From Aristolochia californica (Eukaryota; Streptophyta; Magnoliopsida; Piperales; Aristolochiaceae), in assembly GCA_029961685.1 (NCBI GenBank), contig JARWKL010000009.1:28211208-28275207 (forward strand): a DNA stretch of 64,000 nucleotides. Direction: 5' to 3'. Shown here in pieces: positions 45,601-56,767 of this stretch. The notes under the pieces were generated by a model. The model was not told the origin of the DNA, did not search any database, and was given only the letters and a program-made list of their open reading frames with translations. Positions within the stretch are counted from its first letter, which is position 1. Every line of letters begins with the position of its first letter. Position numbers and translations under genes: made by a program.

Positions 45601-48600
45601 AACAACTTGAAAATCCAAGTATTTCAGGTACTTCACCTTCAAGAGTAAAAGCATTTCAAGGTTAAAGCGTCAAAGCCAAACTCAAGACCTCAAATGCAAT
45701 TGAAGAACGTCTCTTGAAGAAGTTCCCACAAGGAAGAAGACAACGAAAAGACTAGAGTTCAAATGTAATAAACAAATGTCTAAACTCAGATACTTTTGTA
45801 AGAAAAAACATTTTAAACTCCCTTTCCTTAAGTACATATGTGAAATCAGAGCTTTAGGTCATAGCTTGCACTTAGACATGTTTATGATTATCATAAACAT
45901 CATTTAGAACATGCTAGAGCACATAATGAAAAATATTCTCATGCTTTAAAAGTGTACACTTATGAATTGGCATTGGAATGATCGATCAGCCACAGATATA
46001 GATCGATCATCCAGAACTGTGCAGGCTAGAAATAAAAAGTATGATCGATCAACCATAGTCGATTGATCAATCATCCCACCTGATTGATCAATCATCTCTA
46101 CCCAGCCAAGCTAATTTTTCATGGAATGATCGATCATCCCACTTGATTGATCGATCAATCGGAATTTTGCCAGTAAGAGACTTCAAGCATGATTGATCAT
46201 AGGAAAATACATTGATCGATCATACTTGTATTGCACAGCCAAAGGGAATCTCGATTGATCAATCAGCCACTAGCAAGGATCGATCAACTTAAACTTTCTG
46301 GACCAACGGTAACATAATGATCAATCAGTCCATCGATCAATAAGTCATTGTCTGACAAAAAATTAGCCTTTATGATCGATTGATTGATCAATCACTTTAT
46401 AGTGATTGATCAATCACTTTATAGTGATCGATCAATCAAAGTACTAATTTTACAAACGGGCAAATAACGGCTAGTTTGAGTTGGGAAAGTTATAAATACC
46501 CCACCAAACCGTGAGTAAAGAAGTGAATGAGTATTAATTAGCATATCTTCAAGCCACTATTTTTTATCTTGCAATTTTCCATCAAAAGTGTTTTAGAGAG
46601 AAAGAGAGAAAGCTGCACACTTTGAAATGTCTACTCTCTTTCAATCATCCTTGAATTCGTAATAGTCCAAGCTCCTTGATCATTTCACAATGTGCTAAGC
46701 TTGAATCTCTCAAGGAGAAACATCTATCAAAATAAGGGCGTAATTCTTTCCCTTTCTTTTTATGTATTTGTGAAAGGTTCATCTATAACTTGTTAATCTA
46801 GATAGAAAGGTCTAGTTAGAGTTAGAATCTAGTAACAAGCTCTTGGGGAGATTGGTGTTGTATAAATCGTGTATTGAGCTACACGTGACCAAAGAGAGTC
46901 GGAATCTCTTTTGTATTTTTCTAGCTATTAGAGCAAATAGTGGTATTTTCCCAAGCAAGGGTTCTTAGGCGATGACTACCACTAGGGTAACATCGATAAC
47001 AAAAAATCTATTTGTCCCTGTGGTGTGTGTTTGTTATACTTTACTTCGTATTGCTTTTATGCATGAATTATTAATCACATGCACAACTCGATTTTAATTT
47101 GAATATCTCAATTCACCCCCTTTTTGAGAAGCCACCTGGGCCAACAAAATAAACTCTACAGAGACCCACATTTCCTAAGCAATGTCACAGTTCGTAACTT
47201 GATTTTGATCTTGGAATCAATACTATTAGGCAGCTAAGTCATCACTTGACTATCATCAGCTTCCCAATCATCATTCAGTGGGACTCAGGGACCATCTCTA
47301 ATAAACTTAGACTTTTTCTTGGTTTTCAAGTATGTCTGAACAGATTTTGACCATGCAAGATAATTATGACCAGATAATCTTTCGGAAGTAATTACAATTG
47401 TATCTTTTCCCTCTGAACTACCAGATTCTCTGGAAGGAGTAATAACTTCACGAGATTCTGCCATATCTGTCGCTAAGCATTCACAATCAACCAAAAAATG
47501 CTTCAATTCCAAGATAGGTGCACAGGGTAGGTGGGTCTACTCCTAAAAAAATAGAGTTTGAAGGTATACTTGGGCAAAACACCAAAATTATTCCAAACAC
47601 ACCAGAATATCTGATATTAATCAACCACAATTTTAGATCATGCAAAACTAGGGCTGCAATCACTTGCCCAATGGGTGACGCAAGTAACAAAGCCCTATAT
47701 TGGGCTGCGGACCAGAAAAATGGGAGTTTCCCAAGTCAAAAAGTCCCTCTAGGACTTTATCTTAGCATTAGACTGCACCTAATAGCAGTAAAAGCCAACA
47801 ACCTAAAGGTTTTGGCAGAAAAGAATGAGAAAATCAAATTTTTCGGAAATCAGTGAAGACCAAACCTCAACAATCCCTTTTTCTAAATTCGCTGACTTCA
47901 ATAGAAGAAGAAGGCTTGAATCCAATACCTAAAGCTCCGATACCATATGAAATTGAGTGAAATTGAGTTTTTGAGAGAGAGAGAGAATGAGGGAGAGAAG
48001 AATGAGAGAAGAGAGCATCACAGAAACTGCTTTCTTTGGGGGGCTCAGGCACAACCCCACTTCTTCTTATTCACTTAAGTGTCAATCAATTCCAAAAATA
48101 GCCTTTATTAGTTACACTATACATAAACCCTTATATCTCCCTATTGACTTACTCACATTACATCAAATTTGAACTACAAATAAAGTTAACATGCTGAACA
48201 ATAAAATGTCATCTCCAGAAATTATAGCTAAGGTAAAATGACAAAAATGCCCTTCTTCTGATTTTCTAACACTTTTTTTTTAAATGGCGAGATTTTACTG
48301 CAAAGCCCGAAGGCATAGAAACCTTTCCAGAATCTTTTGATGCACTGACCTAACAAATGCTCTCATCCAGCCTCCCTCTCCAAGGCAGATTGCGTCAAAA
48401 AGCTTGGTTGGCTTTCATCCTATGGGTGATTAGAATTGTTTTAAGGAACAAGAGGCACTTTACTGGACACCACTCAGCATATTGTGACTTGGGCTTGCTC
48501 TAGACCAGCTTTTGAGGGCATCTCTGGGGATTTGATTTGGAGCAATTGGCACTTATTGTCAACATGTCTAGGCAAGCTCACTCAAACTCCACCCAATGGA

Positions 48601-51600
48601 ACCCCCCAACACCCAGTAATATCAAACTTAATTTTGATGGATATTCAAAGGGAAATCCTGGTCCTAGGGGATTTAGAAGAGTGTTTCGAAAGATCAGACG
48701 GATATTGAACCTTGCCGACAGAAGTTCCAAAACAAGAAGCTTATCTTCTATTTAACAATGATCGTCACTATTCATGAGATTAATATAAGAACAAAGCCAG
48801 CACATCAGCATCACCTAACCTACCATTAAGCATTTAGTAAAAGACATAAAGGCCTTGCACTAACTGTTAAGTGGAAAATTTAAGACTTTGATCAAACAAA
48901 GCTCCACATGCAAGTAGAGCTTGAAGAACTAGTTCTCAACTCCTAAAACACAAAGCAGACAGGCTCTAGCTAGAAGTGAGAGTACAAAAGAGTATGAGAT
49001 CCTATGCACTGTTCAACAGCATATATAGGCATAAAAAAGAAAGTGAAGAAGCAGAAATTTTACTTTCTCCTTCTTCGTGGACTTCAAGGCTTTGCTGGAA
49101 CTAGTTTTTGTACACAGGCAGAGCTCCAGGCTCTCCACCACTGCAAGAAACTCTATGTGCAAAATTTCTCCAACACTGGTGCCATAGAGTGTGAGTATGC
49201 TATAGTGGTCTCCTGGATGTTCACGAAAGTACCATCCCAGAGTCATGTGTTTGCTGAGATTCTGGAAATAAGTAAATCCTACTCGTTCTTGGCAACATGC
49301 TTATCTTCCATTTTGTTTATCACAATTATGATAGTCACTATTCATGAGTTTAATATAAGAAAGAATCCGACACATAAGTGTCCAGTAATCTACCGTCGCG
49401 TGAACCATTCTCTAAAAGACATGATGGCCTTGATACCAACTGATAAGACTTTTGAGTAAACAAAGCTCCACATGAAAATAGCACTTGAAGCGCTAGTTCT
49501 GAACTCATTAAACAAAGCAGACAAACTTAAGCCAGAAGTAAGGGCACAAAAGGGCATGAGATTCTGATGGCATAAAAAAGCAGAAACTTTACTCTCCTTC
49601 TCCCTGACCTTCAAGGCATTAGTAGGGTACTAGTGACATTACAGAGGCAGAGCTCTCTCCTCCTAGACAAGAAACTGGAGGTGTAAAGTTTGTGCAGACT
49701 CCAAAGCTGTTGTCATAGAGGGTGAGTCTATAGCTTTCTTCTGTATGTCCAGGAAAGCAGCATCCTGGAGTCATGTGTTTGATGAGATTCTGAAAATAAG
49801 TAAATCCCATTCCATCTCTTGACAGCATGTCTTCTGCTCAGTAATAGCATCTCAGATTCTTTAGAAAAAGAAAGTATTTTGCATCTTCAAACTGTTGCAG
49901 ACAATGCCCTTTGCGTTTGAGGCCTAAGGTGCTATCATCCTCTCTAACCTTAAACACTTGAGGCTTCCCTCTCCCTCAGCTTTTAAATTCATTATTTTCT
50001 TTTACTACAGGCAATCCCATGAACATGCACATAATCACTTTATAGAACAACTGCATGACAAAAACAATATTTTGCAGCAGTTGATTGTCACTATTGCCAA
50101 TTAATAATCACGTCAGAGTACTTACTACTAATCGAGTGAATTTCTGGAAGTCAAAATTCAAAGCCAAAGTTTGAGCGCTTCAAAACAATAACCAATAAAA
50201 CATGAGTAAACATTAACATAGTACGGTTAATTGATGGGTGCATTAAATCATCAAATCAAGGTGATCTTTGAGTATTAGAACCATTCCACCAAGTTACGCT
50301 TTCTTCAGAAAATGAATTTCCAACTGAAAATATAAACGGTTTTGGGGGCAACATACAACACACATGGTATCATACAACATAACGGAAGGGCATAATGATG
50401 AATTCTCACCTTAACTGAGAACCCTTTGATTTCGGAGGCATTCTTTATAACAAAAGTCTTTGAGATTCCCTCCACAAAAGCAGTCTGAATCCTAATTTGG
50501 CTCTTTGGCTGGCCAACAGAAGCATCAGCCATGGTCACATCCACATCAGATCCATTTACAGGGCCATTGTCTTTAGTTGTTGTTTTCTCTACAGTTTGCT
50601 CTAAAGAGGCAGCAATATTTTCTAGGATCCATTCATGTACTTGTGTAGCAGGAACAGGAACTGCTGGCATATCTGGGTCTGAATTTGCGAAAAAGGATGC
50701 AGCTTGGCTCAGAGGAATTCTTTCAGATCCCTTTTCACCAAACTGGAAGAGAAATCCTAGGTGCTCAAATCTTTCAACAGTCAAAACCTGCAGAAAGCAC
50801 ACAGCTTAAGAGACTCAAAACAACCCAAGGAAAAACATTTCATGCTGTAAATAAATAAACACATGACATGGGACTCAAAAATGTATTAGGTTACAGCACT
50901 ATTAAAAAAAAAAAATGTATTAGGTTTAATATATAGGCATGTACAATAAAAAATAACACAAGAAACCAAAAGAACAAACTAGAGATTGCTAAGATAATAT
51001 AAAAATGAAAGAGAAAAATTATCAGTTATTCACCATTTAAACCAAGAGATAAAGGGAAAAAGAAGAATACAAACCACAGATTCCTCATTGTCGCTTTCTG
51101 CAGGTTCTGCCAGTAAAGCAAGTATGTTACCCAAGTGTTTCTTCAAATAGGACAACTGATGGGCCTCTTCATCAGCTTGAGATGGCATAAAGCGGCGACA
51201 ATTGCTTCGCACAAGCTGCAGACCAACACTATAATCATTTTCGTATTCACTACAAGCATGTGACAGGATAACTTTCTAATGTCTAGAGCTGTGAACAGAA
51301 TAAACAATTCCATATACCATTCCATTTATATTTGGTATACTGAATAAGTTGTTCTATTTATCAGGCAATTGAACAGAAAATAATAACAAAAACTACTAAT
51401 AAATTTATAATACCGTAAAGTGCAAAAAATTGTATTATCACATACACAAAAGCCTAAGAACAATAGCATTTTAACGTATAAAAAAAACTCTTAAAAGAAT
51501 ATTACGCGATCCTTAGCCCTTATCCATTTCCATTCCATTTAATAAATGGTAAATCGGTAATAGGGTAAAATTATCTAAATGCCTCATTGGGTAATAAAAT

Positions 51601-52651
51601 TTGTTCCATTTCCATTCCATTTAAAAACTGTAAACAAAAAAGAGGGTAAAGCAGTAAAATTGACACCCCTATCTCTGTCCACTCATTCCCATATTAAAAT
51701 CGAAGTTTAATAGATGGAGGAACGTACCAAATATTGGATATTTTTCTTCGGGGACAGAGAGATGCAGAAGAAGAACTACTGGTATATAACAGCTGCATTA
51801 AAGTAATTCGTTCCGTATCATGACTAAAAATTTCTAGCTCCCATTGAGTGGAAAGTCATGAAGAGTAAACAACAACCTCTGATGTTATCCAGTTCCAATT
51901 TACGACTGGTTGGAGATGTTATCCGTAATGCATTTCGAAATCACGGATTCCTCGCCTCCCCACTTCGCTCAAAAAATGGAAACAAAATTCTCCTCTTTTA
52001 TAATGTTGATTTAATCAACCGCCCAAAATTTCCAACTTTTTGTTCTAAAAAAACCTATTCAACCGCTTCAACCCATTATGGACCATTTCAACAATAATGC
52101 CAGTACCCAACCCAAATCAGTTCTAAGGTAAGGGAAATAAAACAAAAGACACACGAACCAAAATACCATAATACCTGCAAAGGCGAGAGCGCGGAAAGAT
52201 ATCCATCAAAGGCGGAAGTGGAAGGCCAAACATCAGCAACGGCAACAGCGTCCTTGTGCGATCGGGGGAGAAGCCTCTTATAAGACTGAATGTAAAGAAA
52301 CAAAATCAGATCATTGATGTCAGCCCCAACGGCATCGATATCATCCGGACCGGCGGTAACAAGGGGATCCGTATCAGACGGAAGAACCGCAGCCAAGGTG
52401 TCAAGAACGAGGCGCGCGTTCTCGAGAGAAATCTGAAGGGAATCAGAAATGGTGGGCGCGTCAATGCGAGGGGAAGATGGGGAATTTTGTACGAGTTTCT
52501 CCTTGAGTGGCGCGAGGGTGGCTGTCCCGTCTGCGAAGATGAGCTTAGAGATGGGAAGAAGGCCATATTCGAAAGGCTCGCGCCTCGCCCGTAGGAAAAT
52601 GGGCTCTGTCGGAGAGGAAGAGGAAGTCGAGGTTTGGATTCCGTCGATCAT
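36639..52651 (-). CDS. TBCCD1: TBCC domain-containing protein (TBCCD1-like)
   Basis: Exons on the minus strand: 52651-52175, 51215-51075, 50787-50410, 40076-39972, 39412-39272, 39138-38935, 38748-38656, 37987-37876, 36682-36639. They join in frame to 564 residues with GT/AG borders. The amino part has RREPFEYGLLPISKLIF, an alpha-helical region conserved in the family (residues about 20-160). Residues about 330-440 form the tubulin-cofactor-C/CAP beta-helix domain (NCHDSVIYILAPLRYATVYGCSDATIVLGA, then VEHCERVQVITATKRICIANCRECVFFLGVNQRP). The end is LHVYFKDWLY, then GNIRQLYCLQGD. In animals and algae TBCCD1 helps place centrosomes or basal bodies; the role in plants without centrioles is unknown. 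An in-frame ATG at 52777 would add a hydrophobic 42-residue extension; I prefer 52651. Intron 3 is 10.3 kb. Confidence 0.94.
38126..38227 (+). mobile_element. tRNA-derived SINE in a TBCC-gene intron
   Basis: A 102-bp insert flanked by an exact 13-bp duplication TATAAAAACAGAG (38113-38125 and 38228-38240). It has an RNA polymerase III A box (TGGTCTAGTGG) and a diverged B box (GGTCGCGACTTCA) about 30 bp later, then an A-rich/AT tail. The opposite strand to the host gene. Confidence 0.88.
40272..40947 (+). mobile_element. Solo LTR 1 in TBCC intron 3
   Basis: 676 bp, TGTTAGTGTG to TTTTACA, flanked by 5-bp duplication GAAAA (40267-40271 and 40948-40952). A TATA box (CTATAAATAGA) near 40728 sets plus orientation. 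Its centre is GC-rich with a strong hairpin. No internal element sequence, so it is the product of LTR-LTR recombination. Confidence 0.88.
41496..41797 (-). repeat. 3' LTR of Copia E
   Basis: TGTTACAAAATCAGAAG to CTCAATTTCA on the minus strand; pairs with 47948-48271. Confidence 0.88.
41880..43140 (-). pseudogene. Copia E RT end and RNase H
   Basis: RT tail and linker (YRSLVVNLIYTTVTHSDISF, SVVSQYMECPSK near 42490-42340), then RNase H (NAHLKATQRILRFLKGSPGKGLFF, EAFSDADYAEPKLDRKSTIGNCVFLGGN, LLARSSAEVVYRAMAHTISELMWVR). Shifts and stops at about 42340 and 42030. Confidence 0.88.
43458..44605 (-). pseudogene. Copia E integrase
   Basis: GAG-pre-integrase start NLLSISQLTKSINCSITFYPSHCVFQD (44605-44520). 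Core decayed (44400-44000). Carboxyl part QPNGVAEGKIHHLLEVAHAM, SYWGDAVPIARCLINRMPS, FSLSPRVFGC, then YIFFGYSRSQKGYKCFCPSSRKIFVSTDVTFFE (43974-43590). Confidence 0.88.
45543..47146 (+). mobile_element. Solo LTR 2 nested in Copia E gag
   Basis: 1604 bp, TGTTGACC to GGCCAACA, flanked by the 5-bp duplication AAATA (45538-45542 and 47147-47151). A TATA box (TATAAATA) near 46491 gives plus orientation. A GATCGATC-word array fills its U3 part. Its length and its end (CAATTCACCCCC...CCAACA) resemble long plant Copia LTRs; the family is not certain. Confidence 0.9.
45976..46440. repeat. GATCGATC/GATTGATC word array in solo LTR 2
   Basis: More than a dozen copies of near-palindromic words such as GATCGATCA, GATTGATCAATC and GATCAATCA, irregularly spaced. 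The last part (about 46375-46437) is a short tandem repeat of TGATCAATCACTTTATAG. Lies upstream of the LTR's TATA box, so it could hold transcription-factor sites. Confidence 0.85.
47285..47512 (-). pseudogene. Copia E gag amino end
   Basis: Reads ITSERLSGHNYLAWSKSVQTYLKTKKK, the GAG amino-terminal motif of plant Copia elements, followed by IRDGP. The rest of gag lies beyond the solo LTR inserted at 45543-47146. Confidence 0.82.
48560..49850 (+). pseudogene. LINE-type RNase H fragments, tandemly duplicated
   Basis: 48573-48700 reads IKLNFDGYSKGNPGPRGF, the start of a LINE RNase H domain. 49080-49280 reads CTQAELQALHHC, IECEYAIVVSWM and SHVFAEILEISK, a later part; 49620-49830 repeats that later part (VIEGESIAFF, SHVFDEILKISKSHS). 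The sequence at about 48735-49280 is repeated at about 49300-49830 with many differences. Older than the other insertions; no poly(A) tail or target duplication found for it. Confidence 0.65.
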
Positions 52652-54828
52652 TACGAACGGAGGGAGAAGGGGAGACAGGGATCGGACTTGGGAGTAGAAG
52701 GGACGGACACTTGGAAGGTAAAGAAAAAGCGTGATCTCGAAAAATAGGTAACAGAGAAGAAGAGACTGGACCCACATTTCCAGAACGAAGATGGTCCAGA
52801 TTCCAGACTTCGTGGGCGACGGTACGGCCTATTTGTTGACTGCTTAAAAAATACTTTCGGACAGTGATTATGTTTGAAATGTGATAGTTTCCGACTTTTC
52901 CAAATAGAAAAGCCCCAAGCAATCTATAATCCAACGTCAAAGTGGGCCTTGAATTTTTGAAGGCCATCAATCCGAAAATAGGCCCACAATAATATACATA
53001 GAAATTGGACCTTTTAGAAATCACTTCAAAATCATGTTACCATGCAATAAGGGTACAAGTGAATGGTTAATCCCATCAACTTTGACATCAATCGGGCCTA
53101 CTGAGCTAAGGCCCATATTGGTTTGTGTTTGGAACATGGCACCCTGGCAATTCCTTAACAGGTCGAGCTCAAACGAACCAAAAATGCCCGTCAAATCTGG
53201 ATTCTGGATGTCTTCTAGCAGTGAAATTAATTAAGAGAAACCCAAAAAAACCTGCGTCAATCAAGAAAGGACCATCGGAGACGGAATCCCCATGAGAAGG
53301 ATTTCAATTTGGTTCCTCTTATTAAAGTTGTGAGATGCGACTTCTAATTCAGACATCCTCTTCTGGGATTAACCAAACCTGCAACAGAGTTGGTTCTCTC
53401 GGAAGGGAAGATGAAGCTCATTGGTTTGGAGATCTTCTTAAACTTTGTTTTTATCTTGTTATTATACGACTGACGATGGACTGAGACACTGTTATTCCAT
53501 TCTGAACAGAGAGTACGCGCATAGATGGCTGAAGGAAGGAAGCACTGGAACCAAAAAGAAAAAGCGAGAGAAAGAAAAGCTGTTAAATTTTCGGGAAAAA
53601 AGGCGGAAAGGAAGCAAGCGAGATTCGGGAAGGAAGAAAAGACAAGTCACCTAACCAACCCCCACCAAACGCCAGACGCCCTAGAACATTGCCTTACCTT
53701 TTTTTCCTCCACCGGCTTACAGAGCCAAATCTATGCACTTTGAGGGCCCCGATCTCCACTTCCTTCACCCAGAACTGTAATCCCTTCGTCCTCTGCATTA
53801 TCCGATGCCTCTGGTCTCTTAATTTGTAGACTATCTACTATTCCTTTCATTAAATTCACGTATCCCATCTATTTCCACCGATGGAACAAACGCCCAAATT
53901 CGTCCGTAAACGCCCAAATTGCCTGTAAAGCGAAATAATTGAGAACTGACAGCTGCAATGTATAGATTTCCAAAAGTACGTAGGCGGTCCAAAGCTCCGC
54001 CACTTTAACATTTCCATTCCCAACAGTTATCTCAATCGACGATAATGCTTTCACTCTGGCTTCCACTCTCCTCCCACCTGTCCGCAGCAGAGCTTCCGTA
54101 ACTATTTACCGCATAGCCCACGAAATCGAAGAGAGACTGTCGAGCGAGCGCTACAGTGTCCAACACGCGTTCCGAAGAAGAAGCGAGCAAAAGAAGAGAG
54201 AGGCAAGACCGACCGAAGAATGCCTGCCGGCTGCCGCCTTTTTCCTATCAAAGCAGACTCCCGACTGTGAGAGAGAGAGAGTATTTTACATTTATTGGTT
54301 TACCGGACAGGTGGGGCCCATTTGCTCCCGACAAAAGTACAGCTGGATCCCGCCGATGTGCGCGTACACCGGCTCTCCCTCCGTCGCGGGCGCACTCGTG
54401 CGAGACGATTTAATGAAATTTTCATTCTTACAACTCGTGGATATTTTTTTCATTATCATTCGCACGCTCTCATGTGGTCCACCCTTGTGTCACCTTTGAT
54501 TGTTCCTCCTATGTAATATTTAGTTTATTGTTGATATACTTATGTTTAATTTTAAATATTTAAGCGTCCTCATTTAATTGTAAATATTTTATTGTTAAGA
54601 ATATTACTTGAACAATTAGCTCTTAACTGTAATTAGTTATATTTGGGATAATTGTAATTTTACATGACTTTTGCTACAAAATTGACCATGTGTAAGAATC
54701 ATACAACACTTCACACTTGATAAATGGTAAATATAGTCATAAGTGGATAAAAATAAAAATAAAAAAGTCGTGTACTTATTACTTGGGGAAAAAATCTTTT
54801 TACACTAGAATAAAGTCTTGACCATAAT
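52652..54828. other. Upstream region of the TBCC gene, no second gene recognised
   Basis: The TBCC promoter must lie just right of 52651; no TATA box stands out. 53400-54420 is richer in GC with short frames on both strands (for example 53869-54066 and 54156-54413) that I cannot match to any family. A minus-strand segment near 54030-53950 (NVKVAELWTAY) may be an RNase H scrap. Confidence 0.45.
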
Positions 54829-56605
54829 TAGGGGTGGTATCGAATAGAGTCGGTTTGTGAGCGGCTCGAGCTCGGCTCGGTTCAATTCGATTTATATGGA
54901 TTCAGTTCGAGATCCAGATAAGGCTCGTTTGAGTTAACGATTCAAACTCGATCGAACTATAGTTCGATTTGAAAGCTCATGAGTCGGCTTGTTAACGAGC
55001 TTGAGAGTCGGGAGTGGGGGAGCAGGAGCGAAGGGGACAAAAAAATTTCCTCCCCTCATCACCGTCGATCCCCTCCCATCTGCCTCTGTAGCCGGCCGCC
55101 TTCACCGCTGCTTGGTTCGATTTCTTCCTCCCCTTGTCTACCTTCCCCTATGTTTCCGTCGCCGCCGCCTCCATCTCAGCCGTCATCCCCGACGACAAGT
55201 CCTTACCGGCACCGCTAAACTCCCTTCCCTCTGCGACATCTCAACGAAAAAACCAGAGAAACCTAGGTTAAAGAGAGAAATAATTCCTCCCCCAAAAAAA
55301 TTTCTCAAACTCTGGTTGTCCCTTCTTCATGACTCTTGAAAAAATTGAAAAGACATTTTAGTAGAAATACGTTTCTAGGGACTATTAGTGGTTTTTTCAA
55401 GAAATGTTAAAACATTTTTAGTAGAAATACGTTTCTAGGGACTATTAGTGCCTCGTACTTTTTGGAAACATTTTCTTATTGGAAATTCTTATTAAAATCA
55501 TATAATTTTCAGAGTAAGATTTTCCTGCCAAGATGGGCTAGAAAACCGTATAGAAAATTTTTGAATAAGTATTTAATAGTTGATGCTATAATACTGTTAG
55601 CATGAGGCAATTTTCATAGCAATTTTGTGTTTGATATTTTATTTGATTAAAAATTTATAGATAAGTATAGTAATATATTAGATTGATTATTAAGTTTTAT
55701 TTATTTCCCTAGAAGAGGAAATAAGAGGTCCATTTAACTTTCCTAAGAAAATTTTAAAATATTTCTTGTAATTTTCTAGTAAGTCACTAATAGTAATATG
55801 ATTTTATTTAAAAGTTTTTTTGGAAATATGTATCCTAGAAAAAATATTTCTAGTTTTTCCTAGAATATAAATTTTCAACCAGGGGCACTAAGGAGGCCAA
55901 AGTAAATTTATGGCCAGATTCAAAAATTAAAAATAAGCTAAACAACATTTGGGGTAAAAAAATTAATATTGGTGTGCTCTAATCCATTATCGAGATTTTA
56001 TGTCGAACCTCCCCTATCAATTTTTTTAAATGTATGCATAATTTTATATATAATTTATTTGACATAGATTTTATGTAGAGTATTAAATGTAGGTTAAGCT
56101 CGAACTCGGTTAAAATTATTAAGCTCGAGCTCAATTACAATTTTAATCTAAAGGCTAGGGTCAGCTCAAGCTCGAGTTCAAAATATTTAAATCAAACTCG
56201 GCTAAAACATTGGAAGGTTCGAACTTAACTGGATTCGATGCCACCCTTATACCCAATTTTATGTAGAGGTCATGCCCAATTTCATGTAGAGGTCATGTCC
56301 AATTTTATGTAAAATGTATGCATAATTTTATATACAATTTATTTGATATGTATTTTTTGAAAAGTTTTAAATGTATGTTGGAGCTCGAACTTAAGACATG
56401 TAGTTTTTGAAAAGTTTTAAATGAATGTTGAAGCTCGAGCTCAGCTCGAACTCGGTTAAAATTATTGGGCTCGAGCTTGATAACAATTTTAGGCTAGAGG
56501 TTGAGCTTGGCTCGAGCTCGAGTTCGATTGAGTTCGAAATATTTAAATCAAACTTGGCTCGAACATAGGCAGGTTCGGGCTCAGGTCGGCTTGATGCCAC
56601 CCCTA
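54829..56605. mobile_element. hAT-type transposon, copy 1 (non-autonomous)
   Basis: 1777 bp. Ends TAGGGGTGGTATCGA and, in complement, TAGGGGTGGCATCAA. Flanked by an 8-bp duplication with one mismatch: ACCATAAT (54821-54828) and ACCATAAC (56606-56613). An 8-bp duplication is the hAT hallmark. Both subterminal regions are crowded with CTCGAGCTCG-like words (54860-54985, 56095-56235 and 56385-56590). A Pro/Ser-rich C-rich patch (54990-55220) resembles the one in copy 2. No transposase remains; copy 2 identifies the superfamily. Confidence 0.87.
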
Positions 56606-56613
56606 ACCATAAC

Positions 56614-56728
56614 ATTCAGCTAATTTCTAACATAATACATAACTAAGATCCAACACAATATGAAACTAATGTTTTGCCATAAGATGAACATATAATTTAA
56701 TGGATGCAAAATTCAATTAACTAATAAT

Positions 56729-56767
<39 letters not shown>

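Larger units (their letters stand above)
41496..48271 (-). mobile_element. Ty1/Copia retrotransposon E in TBCC intron 3
   Basis: Minus strand: 5' LTR 47948-48271, primer site 47936-47947 (TGGTATCGGAGC), leader, gag about 47512-45100 (interrupted by solo LTR 2), zinc-knuckle region near 45080, protease about 44900-44500, integrase about 44400-43460, RT about 43140-42570, RNase H about 42570-41800, 3' LTR 41496-41797. Frames are broken throughout. The outer flanks (41491-41495 TTGTA, 48272-48276 CTTTT) do not match as a 5-bp duplication. Same orientation as the host gene. Confidence 0.9.

Noticed and set aside
41496..48271. 5-bp target duplication for Copia E (CCTTT/CTTTT)
   Set aside because: Needs shifted LTR borders and still has a mismatch in a T-rich context.
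52256..52594. 112-residue frame on the plus strand
   Set aside because: Antisense to exon 1 of the TBCC gene, whose frame is conserved and spliced.
56734..56762. (AT)n tract as a regulatory or matrix-attachment element
   Set aside because: Ordinary microsatellite in AT-rich DNA; nothing further supports a role.
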